A stretch of 64,000 nt of DNA from the NCBI GenBank assembly GCA_021845465.1, contig JAKBRL010000002.1:19633-83632 (forward strand). The letters run 5' to 3'. Below are positions 43,987-52,992 of the stretch, one piece after another (position 1 is the first letter of the stretch; each line of letters opens with the position of its first letter). The DNA comes from Microcaldota archaeon (GTDB lineage Archaea > Micrarchaeota > Micrarchaeia > Micrarchaeales > CABMGC01). The notes under the pieces were generated by a model. That model saw only the letters and a program-made list of their open reading frames with translations, had not been told where the DNA came from and did no database searches. The position numbers and the translations under genes are program-made.

Positions 43987-44352
43987 TTATTCTTTCTCAG
44001 GAACGAATACCATAGATATTGAATTCACACAGTGGCGAACATTCTTTTTTGTGAAACCTTCGCCTTCAAAGACATGTCCCAGATGTGCACCGCATTTTGC
44101 ACAGGTTATTTCAGTTCTTACGCCGTCCTTGTCAGGAGTTCTCTTTACAGCTCCTTTTATCTCTTCGTCGAAACTAGGCCATCCGCAGCCTGAATCGAAT
44201 TTGGATTCTGATTTATAGAGCTTTGAGCCGCATCTCTTGCAGAAGTATACGCCTTTTCTGAAATTGCTTTCGTATTCCCCTGAAAAAGGAGGCTCTGTAT
44301 TTTTGCCGATTATTACAGCTTCTTCTTCAGGTGTGAGTTTGTTTAGTTTCAT
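43987..44352 (-). CDS. msrB: Peptide methionine-R-sulfoxide reductase
   Basis: 121 residues with the structural zinc site (CKRCG at 38-42, CAKCG at ~84-88), 'SGCGWPSF' substrate loop and the catalytic Cys in 'RHCVNSISM'. Reduces R-methionine sulfoxide using thioredoxin or a similar donor. Full length, ATG start. Confidence 0.96.
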   Translation of the reverse strand: MKLNKLTPEEEAVIIGKNTEPPFSGEYESNFRKGVYFCKRCGSKLYKSESKFDSGCGWPSFDEEIKGAVKRTPDKDGVRTEITCAKCGAHLGHVFEGEGFTKKNVRHCVNSISMVFVPEKE

Positions 44353-44426
44353 AGTTTAGACCATTGTTTCAGTGTCGACTTTATGAAGATATACTGGAAG
44401 AGTATGGCTAAATGCATTGCGCCATT

Positions 44427-44861
44427 TCATATCTCAAATTCGAGATCAAGAAATACAAGGCCTAAGACAGCTATTGTCTGTATTGCCACTATTATGATTC
44501 TGTCGCTTGGATACATCATGGAAAGATTGCTTATATAACCGGCTAACCAGTCGCTGAATATTGTAGCGAGAATTATCACACATACAAATACCATGAATCT
44601 ATGGCCTTCGGATATTCTTCCTTCCCGTGAATGTCTTGCTTTGAAAACGCCGCGATACAATAGATAACGCATAAAGATAGTCGCTGCAAAATAGCTTATC
44701 AAAGCAGTAAAGATATATTTCCATAATACAGGGAATATGAGATAGCTTATCACAAATATGAATGAGATGAATAAGAAGGCCAGGTATTTGTTGCTCAGTC
44801 CTTTTAGGAATATAGCGCCAGCCTTTTCTAAAGAATTGCCTAAACGCAGAAGTATGTCCAT
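44427..44861 (-). CDS. Four-helix membrane protein of unknown function
   Basis: 144 residues with hydrophobic segments at about 27-45, 48-67, 89-108 and 119-140 and a short acidic end. No recognisable motif or family. Monocistronic as far as visible, with AT-rich sequence upstream of ATG 44861. Confidence 0.55.
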   Translation of the reverse strand: MDILLRLGNSLEKAGAIFLKGLSNKYLAFLFISFIFVISYLIFPVLWKYIFTALISYFAATIFMRYLLYRGVFKARHSREGRISEGHRFMVFVCVIILATIFSDWLAGYISNLSMMYPSDRIIIVAIQTIAVLGLVFLDLEFEI

Positions 44862-45018
44862 AAGGCTCCCGCGCCTTACATATCTTTTTCTCTTGAATAC
44901 CAGATACTCACATATACTACGTTATATACTCCAGACTAAATAGATATCTGGCAAAAAGAGCTACCTTACCAATTCAAAAGAATTAAACATCTGTTTTTAC
45001 AATATAGATAGCGTTTAG

Positions 45019-46260
45019 ATGATATTTGGAAGGGAAAAGAGAAAGGAGGTAGACATCTCGGAAGCGGAAGAGCTTGCTTTGGACGCATTTAAGAGAAGAA
45101 GTGCAGACATAGCAGATCTGGGAAGACGCGCCGTATCTAAAATTCTTGATTCTAGGGATGAATTTATATTGAGCTGTAGAAATTTCGAGAAAGTAGAGGC
45201 TGAACCATACATGGAAGATCTCTACGGAATCAATCCGAGTTCAATAAAAGGACAGAAGGCACTTTATTCGAAGAATGTTATGCATATATTCGAAAACATG
45301 GACCTGCGCGAGCGGGAAGGTAAGACATCTTACGAGATATACCTCTCAGTGCTTGAGAGAGCCGAATCTGGAATAAATGAGGTATTGAAGGCTAATGCTG
45401 CTTTCAGGAACGTGTTGTACAGCTATTCAAACCATATGGGATCTATGAAAAAAGCATTCACATCTATGGAAAGATCAGTCTCAGAATTGAAGAGAGGGCT
45501 TGATAGGAGGAAGGGAGAATTTGATAATTACAAGAAGATAACCGGATCAATAGAGAGGATATTGAATTTCAAAGGGGAAATTGATTTTCTTTCAAAGAAT
45601 TTTTCTGAAGTAAGAGAATTTGAGAACAATGAAGGCAGAGAAGAGATATCGAGAAAGAGGGAATTGGAAAAAAACCTTGAAGAAAAGAATTCTGAAATAA
45701 ATGCAGTCTCTGCTGAGATTTCCAACATTTCAGGAAGGATAAGCCTTCTTACCGCACCTCTGGGAAGGCTTGCCAGAAAACACGACCACCTTTCAATGGG
45801 AAAGATAAAACTTACGGATTTCCTTGCTGAGCCTTCAGAGAGGATAAGGAATTATGAAGATTACAGAATATTCTCAGGCATGCTTACAGAGCTTAAAGAG
45901 AATATTAAGGCAGGAAGGGTAGAGGCAAAAAACAGCGAGGCTATGATTTCTGCCATAGAGGAGATACATAAAACAGATCTGCACAAGCTTGCAAGCTCAA
46001 TGAATGAGCTTTCAAAACGCAAACTTGAGCTTGAGGCCCATGCTAGGGTACTCAAGGAATCGCTTGGGAAGTCAGAGAAAAAGATAAGCAGCATTGAACA
46101 TGTAACAGCTGAAAAAGAAGAAGGAAAGGAAAGGATGAAGAAGCTTGAAGAATTATTGAAAAAGGAGAAGGTGTCTTTGGAGAGAATGTTTCTTGATTAC
46201 TACAAAATCAGAATAATTTTGTCTGAAGATCTCTCGCTGGCATCAGATAAGCGATCTTGA
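45019..46260 (+). CDS. Large coiled-coil protein of unknown function
   Basis: 413 residues, soluble, Glu/Lys/Ser-rich. Long heptad-like stretches occur at ~140-240 ('SRKRELEKNLEEKNSEINAV') and ~290-395 ('KRKLELEAHARVLKESLGKS'), separated by a possibly globular part 'TAPLGRLARKHDHLS'. Not SMC or Rad50: no ATPase motifs. Could be a cytoskeletal or chromosome-structuring protein; function unassigned. Confidence 0.65.
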   Translation: MIFGREKRKEVDISEAEELALDAFKRRSADIADLGRRAVSKILDSRDEFILSCRNFEKVEAEPYMEDLYGINPSSIKGQKALYSKNVMHIFENMDLREREGKTSYEIYLSVLERAESGINEVLKANAAFRNVLYSYSNHMGSMKKAFTSMERSVSELKRGLDRRKGEFDNYKKITGSIERILNFKGEIDFLSKNFSEVREFENNEGREEISRKRELEKNLEEKNSEINAVSAEISNISGRISLLTAPLGRLARKHDHLSMGKIKLTDFLAEPSERIRNYEDYRIFSGMLTELKENIKAGRVEAKNSEAMISAIEEIHKTDLHKLASSMNELSKRKLELEAHARVLKESLGKSEKKISSIEHVTAEKEEGKERMKKLEELLKKEKVSLERMFLDYYKIRIILSEDLSLASDKRS

Positions 46261-46267
46261 TTCGGGT

Positions 46268-46411
46268 TTAGAATCTCACAGCATTAAAAGTATGGTTGCA
46301 TTTTGAGCAGTACTGGCCTTCTCCTGCGCTGCCGTCTGCCGGCACTTTTGAACGCCATTCGGACTTGCAATAGCAGCTGCACCCGATAAGAACTTGGCAA
46401 TCTGAGCACAT
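46268..46411 (-). CDS. Small zinc-ribbon protein (47 residues)
   Basis: The frame MCSDCQVLIGCSCYCKSEWR...GQYCSKCNHTF has seven Cys and one His in CXXC-type pairs, a pattern unlikely by chance. ATG 46411 is the only start; a stop lies 12 codons upstream. The interval 46261-46585 otherwise has no gene. Candidate small metal-binding or nucleic-acid-binding protein, or the relic of a larger zinc-finger gene. Confidence 0.5.
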   Translation of the reverse strand: MCSDCQVLIGCSCYCKSEWRSKVPADGSAGEGQYCSKCNHTFNAVRF

Positions 46412-46585
46412 ATAAACGTGGCTATTTGTACATTCTTCTTTTTATTCTTTTCTGATTTTGTGGGATAGCAGAGATTTTGTGGGATTTGTGAGGATTTAGA
46501 AATTAATCCATATGGAATATTAAAATAACTTCTCTTCTAATCTCTTCTGGAAGAAAGGTTACAACGAAACCTTGCAGGAGAATTC

Positions 46586-47908
46586 ATGATAATAATGAAA
46601 TTTGGAGGAAGCTCTATAGCCGATTCTGAACGGATTAAGAACGTTGCAGATATAATTGCCTCTGAGAAGGGAAGAGAGCCTATCGTGGTGATATCCGGGA
46701 TACATAGGATAACTGACGAATTGATTGCCATAGGAAAGGCAGCTTCTTCAGGAAGGGAATACAGGATGCTCTGCAGTAGTGTAGCGAAGAGGCATATCGA
46801 TATAATTAAAGGGTTAGGGCTCAGAGATTCGCTTCTCGATAATGAGATGCAACTTCTTATGAGTCTGCCTAAAGAGATAAGTAGAAATAGGATTCTTAGC
46901 AAAAAAAAGCTTGATCTCCTTATGTCGCTTGGAGAAAGAATGTCGGTAAAGATACTTGCCGAATATATGAATAGGAAGGGAGATAAGGCATTTCCATGCA
47001 ACAGTTATGAAATAGGAATGCTTACCGATTCGAACTTTGGGAACGCTGACATTTTGCCAGGAACATATGAAAGGATTAGAAGGAGCTTGAAAGGCATTAA
47101 GTCTATACCAATAATAACAGGATTTATAGGTATGGACAGGAAAGGCAGCGTTACCACTCTGGGAAGAGGAGGCAGCGACTATACTGCATGCGTGGTAGGA
47201 GCTGCAGTGAATGCCAGGGAAATACAGATATGGACAAATGTTGATGGAATTATGACTGCTGACCCTAAACTTGTGCCTTTGGCAAAAAGCATAACCGAAT
47301 TAACATTTGATGAGGAAGCGGAACTGGAGTTTCTTGGAGCCGAAACACTCCACCCGAGAGGAATACATCCTGCAATGAAAGGAAATATTAATGTCAGAAT
47401 AATGAATACATTAAACAGAAGGTACAGAGGTTCTGTAATACGTAGGGAGATAAAGGCTTCGAAGAGAATAGCCTCAATAACAAGCAAGAAGGGAATGGTT
47501 CTCTTTAAGATACCTTCAGGGGAAAATATGAGGAATGGGGTTAATCTGGGCTTGACTATGTCAGAGCTTGGAAAGCTTGGAATTACTTTTGATCTTGTTT
47601 CGATAGCCAGAGACGGAATTGTTGCCACAACTACAAAAGGAGATGAACTGGCTAGTTTGAGCGGGAACAGAAGAAAGGTCAAGAAGAACCTTGAAGTTCT
47701 TGGAAGAGTTGCCAGGGTTTCACTTGTAGGTAAAAATATATCCGAAATTAAAGGAATTGATAGCAGGATAATAAAAGCTCTTGGAGACATAAGAATAGTT
47801 ATGCTTGAAGTTGGAATAAGCAGGGATAGCCGCAGTGTTGTCTTGAATGAGAAGGATGCAGATAAGGCAACAATGTTGCTTCACAATGAATTTTTTGGTA
47901 GATCCTAA
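46586..47908 (+). CDS. lysC: Aspartate kinase
   Basis: 440 residues. N-terminal 'MKFGGSSIAD' kinase motif, 'LGRGGSDYTACVVGAAVNA' and 'WTNVDGIMTADP' mark the amino-acid kinase fold; the last ~150 residues carry two ACT-type regulatory domains, so feedback by lysine or threonine is likely. Phosphorylates aspartate. A good AGGAG lies 6 nt before the ATG. The stop overlaps the asd start as TAATG. Confidence 0.95.
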   Translation: MIIMKFGGSSIADSERIKNVADIIASEKGREPIVVISGIHRITDELIAIGKAASSGREYRMLCSSVAKRHIDIIKGLGLRDSLLDNEMQLLMSLPKEISRNRILSKKKLDLLMSLGERMSVKILAEYMNRKGDKAFPCNSYEIGMLTDSNFGNADILPGTYERIRRSLKGIKSIPIITGFIGMDRKGSVTTLGRGGSDYTACVVGAAVNAREIQIWTNVDGIMTADPKLVPLAKSITELTFDEEAELEFLGAETLHPRGIHPAMKGNINVRIMNTLNRRYRGSVIRREIKASKRIASITSKKGMVLFKIPSGENMRNGVNLGLTMSELGKLGITFDLVSIARDGIVATTTKGDELASLSGNRRKVKKNLEVLGRVARVSLVGKNISEIKGIDSRIIKALGDIRIVMLEVGISRDSRSVVLNEKDADKATMLLHNEFFGRS

Positions 47909-48960
47909 TGAGAAAAATGAGTGTTGGAGTTCTTGGAGCTACAGGGATGGTGGGGCAGACCATAATAAGAATGATGGAAAAGCATCCCTGGTTTGAGGTT
48001 AGTGAGGTAGCTGCTTCTGAAAGATCAACAGGAAAGACCTATGAGGAAGTTATGAAAAATAGGTGGAGTGCTAGCGAAGAAATACCTGAAAGAATTAAAG
48101 ACATGAAACTTAAGGAGGCTAAGCCTGGTCTTGATTGTGATATTGTACTGTCTGCCTTGGACTCATCAGTAGCTTCTGAAATAGAAAAAAGTTTTGCAAA
48201 GAAAGGATATCCTGTTTCAAGCAATGCGAAGAGTCATAGGATGGATGAGGATATACCGCTCCTGATCCCCGAGATAAACCATGACCATCTTTCGCTTATA
48301 GAAAGGCAGAGGAAAAAGAGAGGATGGAAGGGATTCATAATAACAGACCCTAACTGCTCCACAATACATATGTGCCTTGCACTCAAGCCATTGATAGACT
48401 CTTTTGGAGTTGAAAAAGTCTCTGTCACGACAATGCAGGCAGTAAGCGGAGCTGGCTATCCGGGAGTTCCTTCAATAGAGATCATAGACAACATTCTGCC
48501 TTTCATAAACGACGAGGAAGAGAAGCTTGAGACAGAGCCTTTGAAGATTTTCGGCAGCGAAAAAAATATGCACATACATAATGCAGATATGAAAATAAGC
48601 GCCCAATGCAATAGGGTTTCTGTAAGATATGGACACATGGAGGCCATAAGTGTGAAATTTTCGAGAAAGCCTGAAAGAGAGGAGGTAATAGACTCATTCA
48701 GAAAATTCAGCCCAATAAAGAATCTAGGCCTTCCTTCCGCTCCTGAAAGGCCCGTGGTCTACAAGAATGAAGAGAATAGGCCGCAGAACAGACTTGACCT
48801 TGGCATAGAAGGAGGAATGGCTTCAGTAGTAGGCAGGCTGCGCGAATGCAGTATTTTAGATTATAAATTCGTCGTCTTAGGACATAATTTAGTGAGAGGG
48901 GCCGCGGGTGCAGCAATACTCAATGCTGAACTCCTTAAAGTAAAGGGATATCTTGAATAG
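47908..48960 (+). CDS. asd: Aspartate-semialdehyde dehydrogenase
   Basis: 350 residues. 'VGVLGATGMVGQTIIRMM' is the NADP-binding start, 'DPNCSTIHMCLAL' carries the catalytic Cys, and 'SVRYGHMEAISVKF' supplies the active-site His region. Archaeal/fungal-type subgroup by length and motifs. Supplies aspartate semialdehyde for threonine, methionine, lysine and, here probably, polyamine synthesis (see 49016-50233). Confidence 0.95.
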   Translation: MRKMSVGVLGATGMVGQTIIRMMEKHPWFEVSEVAASERSTGKTYEEVMKNRWSASEEIPERIKDMKLKEAKPGLDCDIVLSALDSSVASEIEKSFAKKGYPVSSNAKSHRMDEDIPLLIPEINHDHLSLIERQRKKRGWKGFIITDPNCSTIHMCLALKPLIDSFGVEKVSVTTMQAVSGAGYPGVPSIEIIDNILPFINDEEEKLETEPLKIFGSEKNMHIHNADMKISAQCNRVSVRYGHMEAISVKFSRKPEREEVIDSFRKFSPIKNLGLPSAPERPVVYKNEENRPQNRLDLGIEGGMASVVGRLRECSILDYKFVVLGHNLVRGAAGAAILNAELLKVKGYLE

Positions 48961-49015
48961 CCGCGGTAACTAGCTTAGTCTCTTGAAAAACTAAATTGTT
49001 GCTTGCAAAAAATGT

Positions 49016-50233
49016 TTATGCTGGGAGCTTTCCAGTATATTCTTCAAGTTTCCAAGGAAGACCATGTCTGTTTAGAAGGTCCATGAATGGATCAGGATCT
49101 AACTCCTCAACATTGAATACACCTGCACCTTTCCATTTCTTCTGAAGAATGAGCATAGCGCCTATCATCGCCGGAACTCCGGTAGTGTATGAGACAGCTT
49201 GGGCACCTACTTCCTTGAATGCCTCGGCGTGATCACATATATTATATATGTATACGGATCTCTCTCTTCCCTCCTTTACTCCTGTAATTATGTTACCTAT
49301 TACTGTTTTTCCAGTATAATTTACCCCTAATGATGCAGGATCTGGAAGTAGTGCTTTGAGGAATTTTAATGGTATAATCTTTGTATTTTCATAATCGACA
49401 GGATCTATCCTTGTCATTCCAACATCTTTCAAGACACGAAGGTATGTAAGATAATTTTCCGAAAAAGTCATCCAGAACCTGATGCGCTTGAGACCTTTTA
49501 TGTTCTTGATAAGCGACTCCAGCTCCTCATGATAGAGTAGATAGCTCTCTTTATTGCCGACTACAGGATAATCAAATCCGAAGTGTATGCATCCTGATTC
49601 TAAAATCGGAGGCGATTCTGTCCATTTGCCATTCTCCCAATGCCTGACAGTCTGAGTGACCTCACGTATGTTTATCTCCGGATTGAAATTTGTAGCAAAG
49701 GGATGTCCGTGATTTCCTGCGTTGCAATCAAGTATGTCTATGGTTGATATGCTGTCAAAGAGATTTTTCTGTGCATATGCTGAGAAGACATTTGAAACTC
49801 CCGGATCAAACCCGCAGCCCAGAACAGCCATAATTCCCTTTTCCTTGAACTTTTCCTGATAGGCCCACTGCCAGCTGTATTCGAAATGGGCAGCTTCTGG
49901 AGGCTCGTAGTTTGCAGTGTCGAGATAGTTTACGCCTGCTTCAAGGCAGGCATCCATTATACTTAGATCCTGATATGGAAGCGCTACATTTATTGCAAGG
50001 TCAGGCTTGAACTCTTTCATTAGGGAGACTAACTCCTGCACATTATCTGCATTTACTTTTGCAGTTAGAATTGTCCTGCCATTCTTTTTTCTTATCTCGT
50101 CTCGCACAGTATTGCATTTTGATATATTCCTGCTTGCAAGCATTATTTCAGTGAAGATTTCCGGAACTTGGGCACACTTGTGTGCAACTACACGCCCTAC
50201 GCCTCCGGAACCTATTATAAGTACTTTTGACAT
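49016..50233 (-). CDS. Saccharopine dehydrogenase-family enzyme, carboxynorspermidine dehydrogenase-like
   Basis: 405 residues. 'KVLIIGSGGVGRVVAHKCAQ' is the Rossmann start. Blocks such as 'NVALPYQDLSIMDACLEAGV', 'YLDTANYEPPEAAHFEYSWQ', 'LGCGFDPGVSNVFSAYA' and 'GNHGHPFATNFNPEINIRE' match carboxynorspermidine synthase/dehydrogenase, which condenses aspartate semialdehyde with a diamine. Saccharopine dehydrogenase is the alternative, but no lysine AAA-pathway genes are here. Convergent with asd, the enzyme that makes its aldehyde substrate. Confidence 0.85.
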   Translation of the reverse strand: MSKVLIIGSGGVGRVVAHKCAQVPEIFTEIMLASRNISKCNTVRDEIRKKNGRTILTAKVNADNVQELVSLMKEFKPDLAINVALPYQDLSIMDACLEAGVNYLDTANYEPPEAAHFEYSWQWAYQEKFKEKGIMAVLGCGFDPGVSNVFSAYAQKNLFDSISTIDILDCNAGNHGHPFATNFNPEINIREVTQTVRHWENGKWTESPPILESGCIHFGFDYPVVGNKESYLLYHEELESLIKNIKGLKRIRFWMTFSENYLTYLRVLKDVGMTRIDPVDYENTKIIPLKFLKALLPDPASLGVNYTGKTVIGNIITGVKEGRERSVYIYNICDHAEAFKEVGAQAVSYTTGVPAMIGAMLILQKKWKGAGVFNVEELDPDPFMDLLNRHGLPWKLEEYTGKLPA

Positions 50234-50392
50234 ATTATTTCACTTCGGTAGTATATTTTAATAAGCAGAATATTAATAGAATTATCGAAAATTTCGGCAG
50301 AAGATTGCCGTATTTCCTCCAGATCGAATAAGAATTCCCCTTCGAAACTGAGTATTGAGAGTTTGGATTATATGAATTGCTGGCTTCCTATA

Positions 50393-50403
50393 ATATTTAT
50401 ATT
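50393..50403 (+). promoter_or_regulatory. TATA box of the secretion ATPase gene
   Basis: ATATTTATATT lies about 45 nt upstream of ATG 50444, giving a leader of ~20 nt. Confidence 0.45.
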
Positions 50404-50443
50404 AACTTAGGTTGTATGAAAAAGGATTAGAGCGTGTGGAAAA

Positions 50444-51739
50444 ATGGATGATAGAAGTCTATATCTTCTCGAGGAAGCTATCCTTGAGACATTGGAAAGC
50501 AAGCTTACTACGATAGAGACTAAGGAAGAACTAATTTCACACGTTGAGAGAATCGCCAGGTCAATAAATCCTTCAGTTACAAAAGAAGATGTGGAGAAGA
50601 TAACTACAGACATAAACACCTTTAATCCTATCAACAATTATCTCTTTGACGAAGATGTCGAAGATATAATGATAAACAATACAAATAATATTTTCTTGTA
50701 TACCACCACATCCGGAGCGATGAAAGCGCCAGAGAGGATAGAGAATAGAAAGGATCTTGAGACATTTGTAAAGAAACTGAAGATGTATGCAACAACTGAC
50801 GGAGCAAACAACAACATATTCGACGTGCATCTTCCCAACGGATCCAGGGCCAACATAGTCCATTCACCTATGGGTTCTGACATAACAATAAGAAATTATA
50901 GAACACACGCGCTCAGCATTATAGATTTGATAAACAAAGGTGAGATGAGCTATAATCTTGCTGGAAGGCTATGGCTTTATTCCGAAGGCATGGGTACAAG
51001 ACCTGCCAATCTTCTCCTCGGCGGCCTGCCTGCTGCAGGAAAGACAACGTTGTTAAATGCCATGTTCAGTTTCTTCAGGCCGGAGGAGAGAATTGTAGTA
51101 ATAGAGGAAACTTATGAACTTAATACTGAGACACAGGAGAATTGTGTAAGGCTTGAGACAAGCCCTTCTGTTTCTACAAGAGAGCTTGTACAGAATACAA
51201 TGAGGATGAGGCCCGACAGAATAATTATAGGAGAAGTTAGAGGCGAGGAAGCCAAGGATATGATGACGTCCATGAACATAGGTAGAATATCCATGAGCAC
51301 AATACATGCAAGCACAACAAGAGAAGTTATAACAAGGCTTGAGCACACCCCTATGAATATAGAAAGAGACGTCATCCCATTAATAGATGCCATAGTGATA
51401 ATAACCCAGACGCGTGAGGATGGTGTTATGTCGAGAAAGATATCACAGGTTTCTGAGATATCCGGAATTGAGACACAGGTTCTTCTCTCTGATCTTTATA
51501 CGTATAATTATAAGACACGCAAAGGCTCTGATATCTTCCCCAGCGTTACATACAGGGATCTCCTCTCCAGGATTGCTGGGATAACGCCAAATGAGATAGT
51601 CGCTGAAGAGCAGAGGAGGGGACGAATTCTTGAGAGGCTTAATGAATTGGGAAAAAGAGACCTTAAATCAATAAATCAATTCTGCAGGGATTATTACGAT
51701 GACCCTGAAGCTGCCGCCAGAAGGATTGGAATCCAATAG
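50444..51739 (+). CDS. Type II/IV secretion-system ATPase (pilus/CpaF-like)
   Basis: 431 residues. An N-terminal helical domain is followed by 'FDVHLPNGSRANIVHSP', Walker A 'GGLPAAGKTTLL', the Asp/Glu box region 'VIEETYELN', Walker B 'RIIIGEVRGEEA' and the His box 'STIHASTTREVITRLEH'. These hexameric ATPases power archaeal type IV pili and related machines. No membrane platform (TadC/PilC-like) gene is adjacent, but a pilin-like protein is encoded at 56101-57102. Confidence 0.92.
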   Translation: MDDRSLYLLEEAILETLESKLTTIETKEELISHVERIARSINPSVTKEDVEKITTDINTFNPINNYLFDEDVEDIMINNTNNIFLYTTTSGAMKAPERIENRKDLETFVKKLKMYATTDGANNNIFDVHLPNGSRANIVHSPMGSDITIRNYRTHALSIIDLINKGEMSYNLAGRLWLYSEGMGTRPANLLLGGLPAAGKTTLLNAMFSFFRPEERIVVIEETYELNTETQENCVRLETSPSVSTRELVQNTMRMRPDRIIIGEVRGEEAKDMMTSMNIGRISMSTIHASTTREVITRLEHTPMNIERDVIPLIDAIVIITQTREDGVMSRKISQVSEISGIETQVLLSDLYTYNYKTRKGSDIFPSVTYRDLLSRIAGITPNEIVAEEQRRGRILERLNELGKRDLKSINQFCRDYYDDPEAAARRIGIQ

Positions 51740-51807
51740 ATGGGATGACCAAAGGCCGTTTTATAATTACACAATTCCGAAAAATGTTTTTTATTGAAAA
51801 TTAAGAC

Positions 51808-52359
51808 TCAGATTATTTTCTGGGATTCTAGATATTCCTTTAGTTCTTTAAATGCGGTTCCCCTGGCTGAAAAACGATTTTTGTATGTGATAGACATTTG
51901 TGCGAGGGTAAGATTGCTGCCTTTAGGAATGAATACAGAATCAAAACCGAATCCCGTTTTTCCTGCAGGGACTTTGGATATCATGCCTTTTATCCTTGAA
52001 GTGAATATTTTGGTATGGATTCCGTCACTGAACCCCAAAGAGGTTGAGACTGTGGCAGTATATATACCATATAAGGAGACAAGATTGGAGATGCCTTCGG
52101 CTCCGAGCCTGTTTGTGAAATGCTTTGCAAACGCGCCGGGAAGGCCTTTTATAGCGTCGAGATACAGACCGGTATCATCGACGCATGCGGGTTTCTTTAA
52201 TTTTGTATATGCTTCCTTTATTTTGTGATTTGTGACTTCCTCGGTATCCATGTGCTGTATCTCTTCTAGCTCTAACGTTGCCATTTCTAAATTGCTACCG
52301 AGTATTTTCTTGGCTTCTTTGAATTTGTTTTTATTTGAAGTGACAAAGTAAACCTTCAT
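51808..52359 (-). CDS. XTP/dITP pyrophosphatase (HAM1/RdgB family)
   Basis: 183 residues. 'VYFVTSNKNKFKEAKKIL' (nucleotide loop), 'VDDTGLYLDAIKGLPGAF' and 'GFGFDSVFIPKG' are the family signatures. Hydrolyses ITP, dITP and XTP to monophosphates, protecting nucleic acids from deaminated purines. Complete, ATG start. Confidence 0.95.
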   Translation of the reverse strand: MKVYFVTSNKNKFKEAKKILGSNLEMATLELEEIQHMDTEEVTNHKIKEAYTKLKKPACVDDTGLYLDAIKGLPGAFAKHFTNRLGAEGISNLVSLYGIYTATVSTSLGFSDGIHTKIFTSRIKGMISKVPAGKTGFGFDSVFIPKGSNLTLAQMSITYKNRFSARGTAFKELKEYLESQKII

Positions 52360-52532
52360 TTTTTATTACCTTAGGATATAAGTATGCGAAATTAATTATT
52401 TATGCACCATTCATAGACAAAAAGCATATGATTGGAATGCACAGGAGTGATCTGCAGTATTGGATTTTGTAGTAAATCAAAAAAGTCCATAAAACATATA
52501 TACCATTTAATATAAAAGATATTTCGAATTGG

Positions 52533-52919
52533 ATGAATGTAATAAGTGCAAATGAGAAAAAAGGGGTAGAAGTTTCTGAAATTGGAGAATCGGGAAGGAC
52601 AGCAGTAATGGTTAATGTTGTAAGAGGAGCTGTGATGAGATTCAGGATAGTTCCAGGAGACATAGAGGCAGGCTTTAATGCCGCCGACGCGAATAAAAAA
52701 GATTCGCCCGTTATTAGAAAGGCCATAGACATGCTTTCCAGAAATCTTGCAGGTAATTCATATACTGAAGAGGAGCTACGCGAGAAGTGGATGGAAATAT
52801 CTGAGAGGAGCTTGAAAGGGGATACTGAAGCACTTGTGGTCTCTAAACGCGCACTTGAATTGCTTATAAACCGAGACAAAATAAATAGTACCTATAATGC
52901 AAGAAATGCGCTGAGATGA
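52533..52919 (+). CDS. Protein of unknown function
   Basis: 128 residues, soluble. A beta-rich first half ('GRTAVMVNVVRGAVMRFRIV') and an alpha-helical second half ('YTEEELREKWMEISERSLK') with many charged residues. No family recognised. It stands 73 nt before the threonine synthase gene on the same strand. Confidence 0.5.
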   Translation: MNVISANEKKGVEVSEIGESGRTAVMVNVVRGAVMRFRIVPGDIEAGFNAADANKKDSPVIRKAIDMLSRNLAGNSYTEEELREKWMEISERSLKGDTEALVVSKRALELLINRDKINSTYNARNALR

Positions 52920-52992
52920 CATAACTGAGGGAATCTTTAAATAAAGAAAGGGATGAAGATAATTTTGAGATAAAGATTTCCGGGGGAGATGG

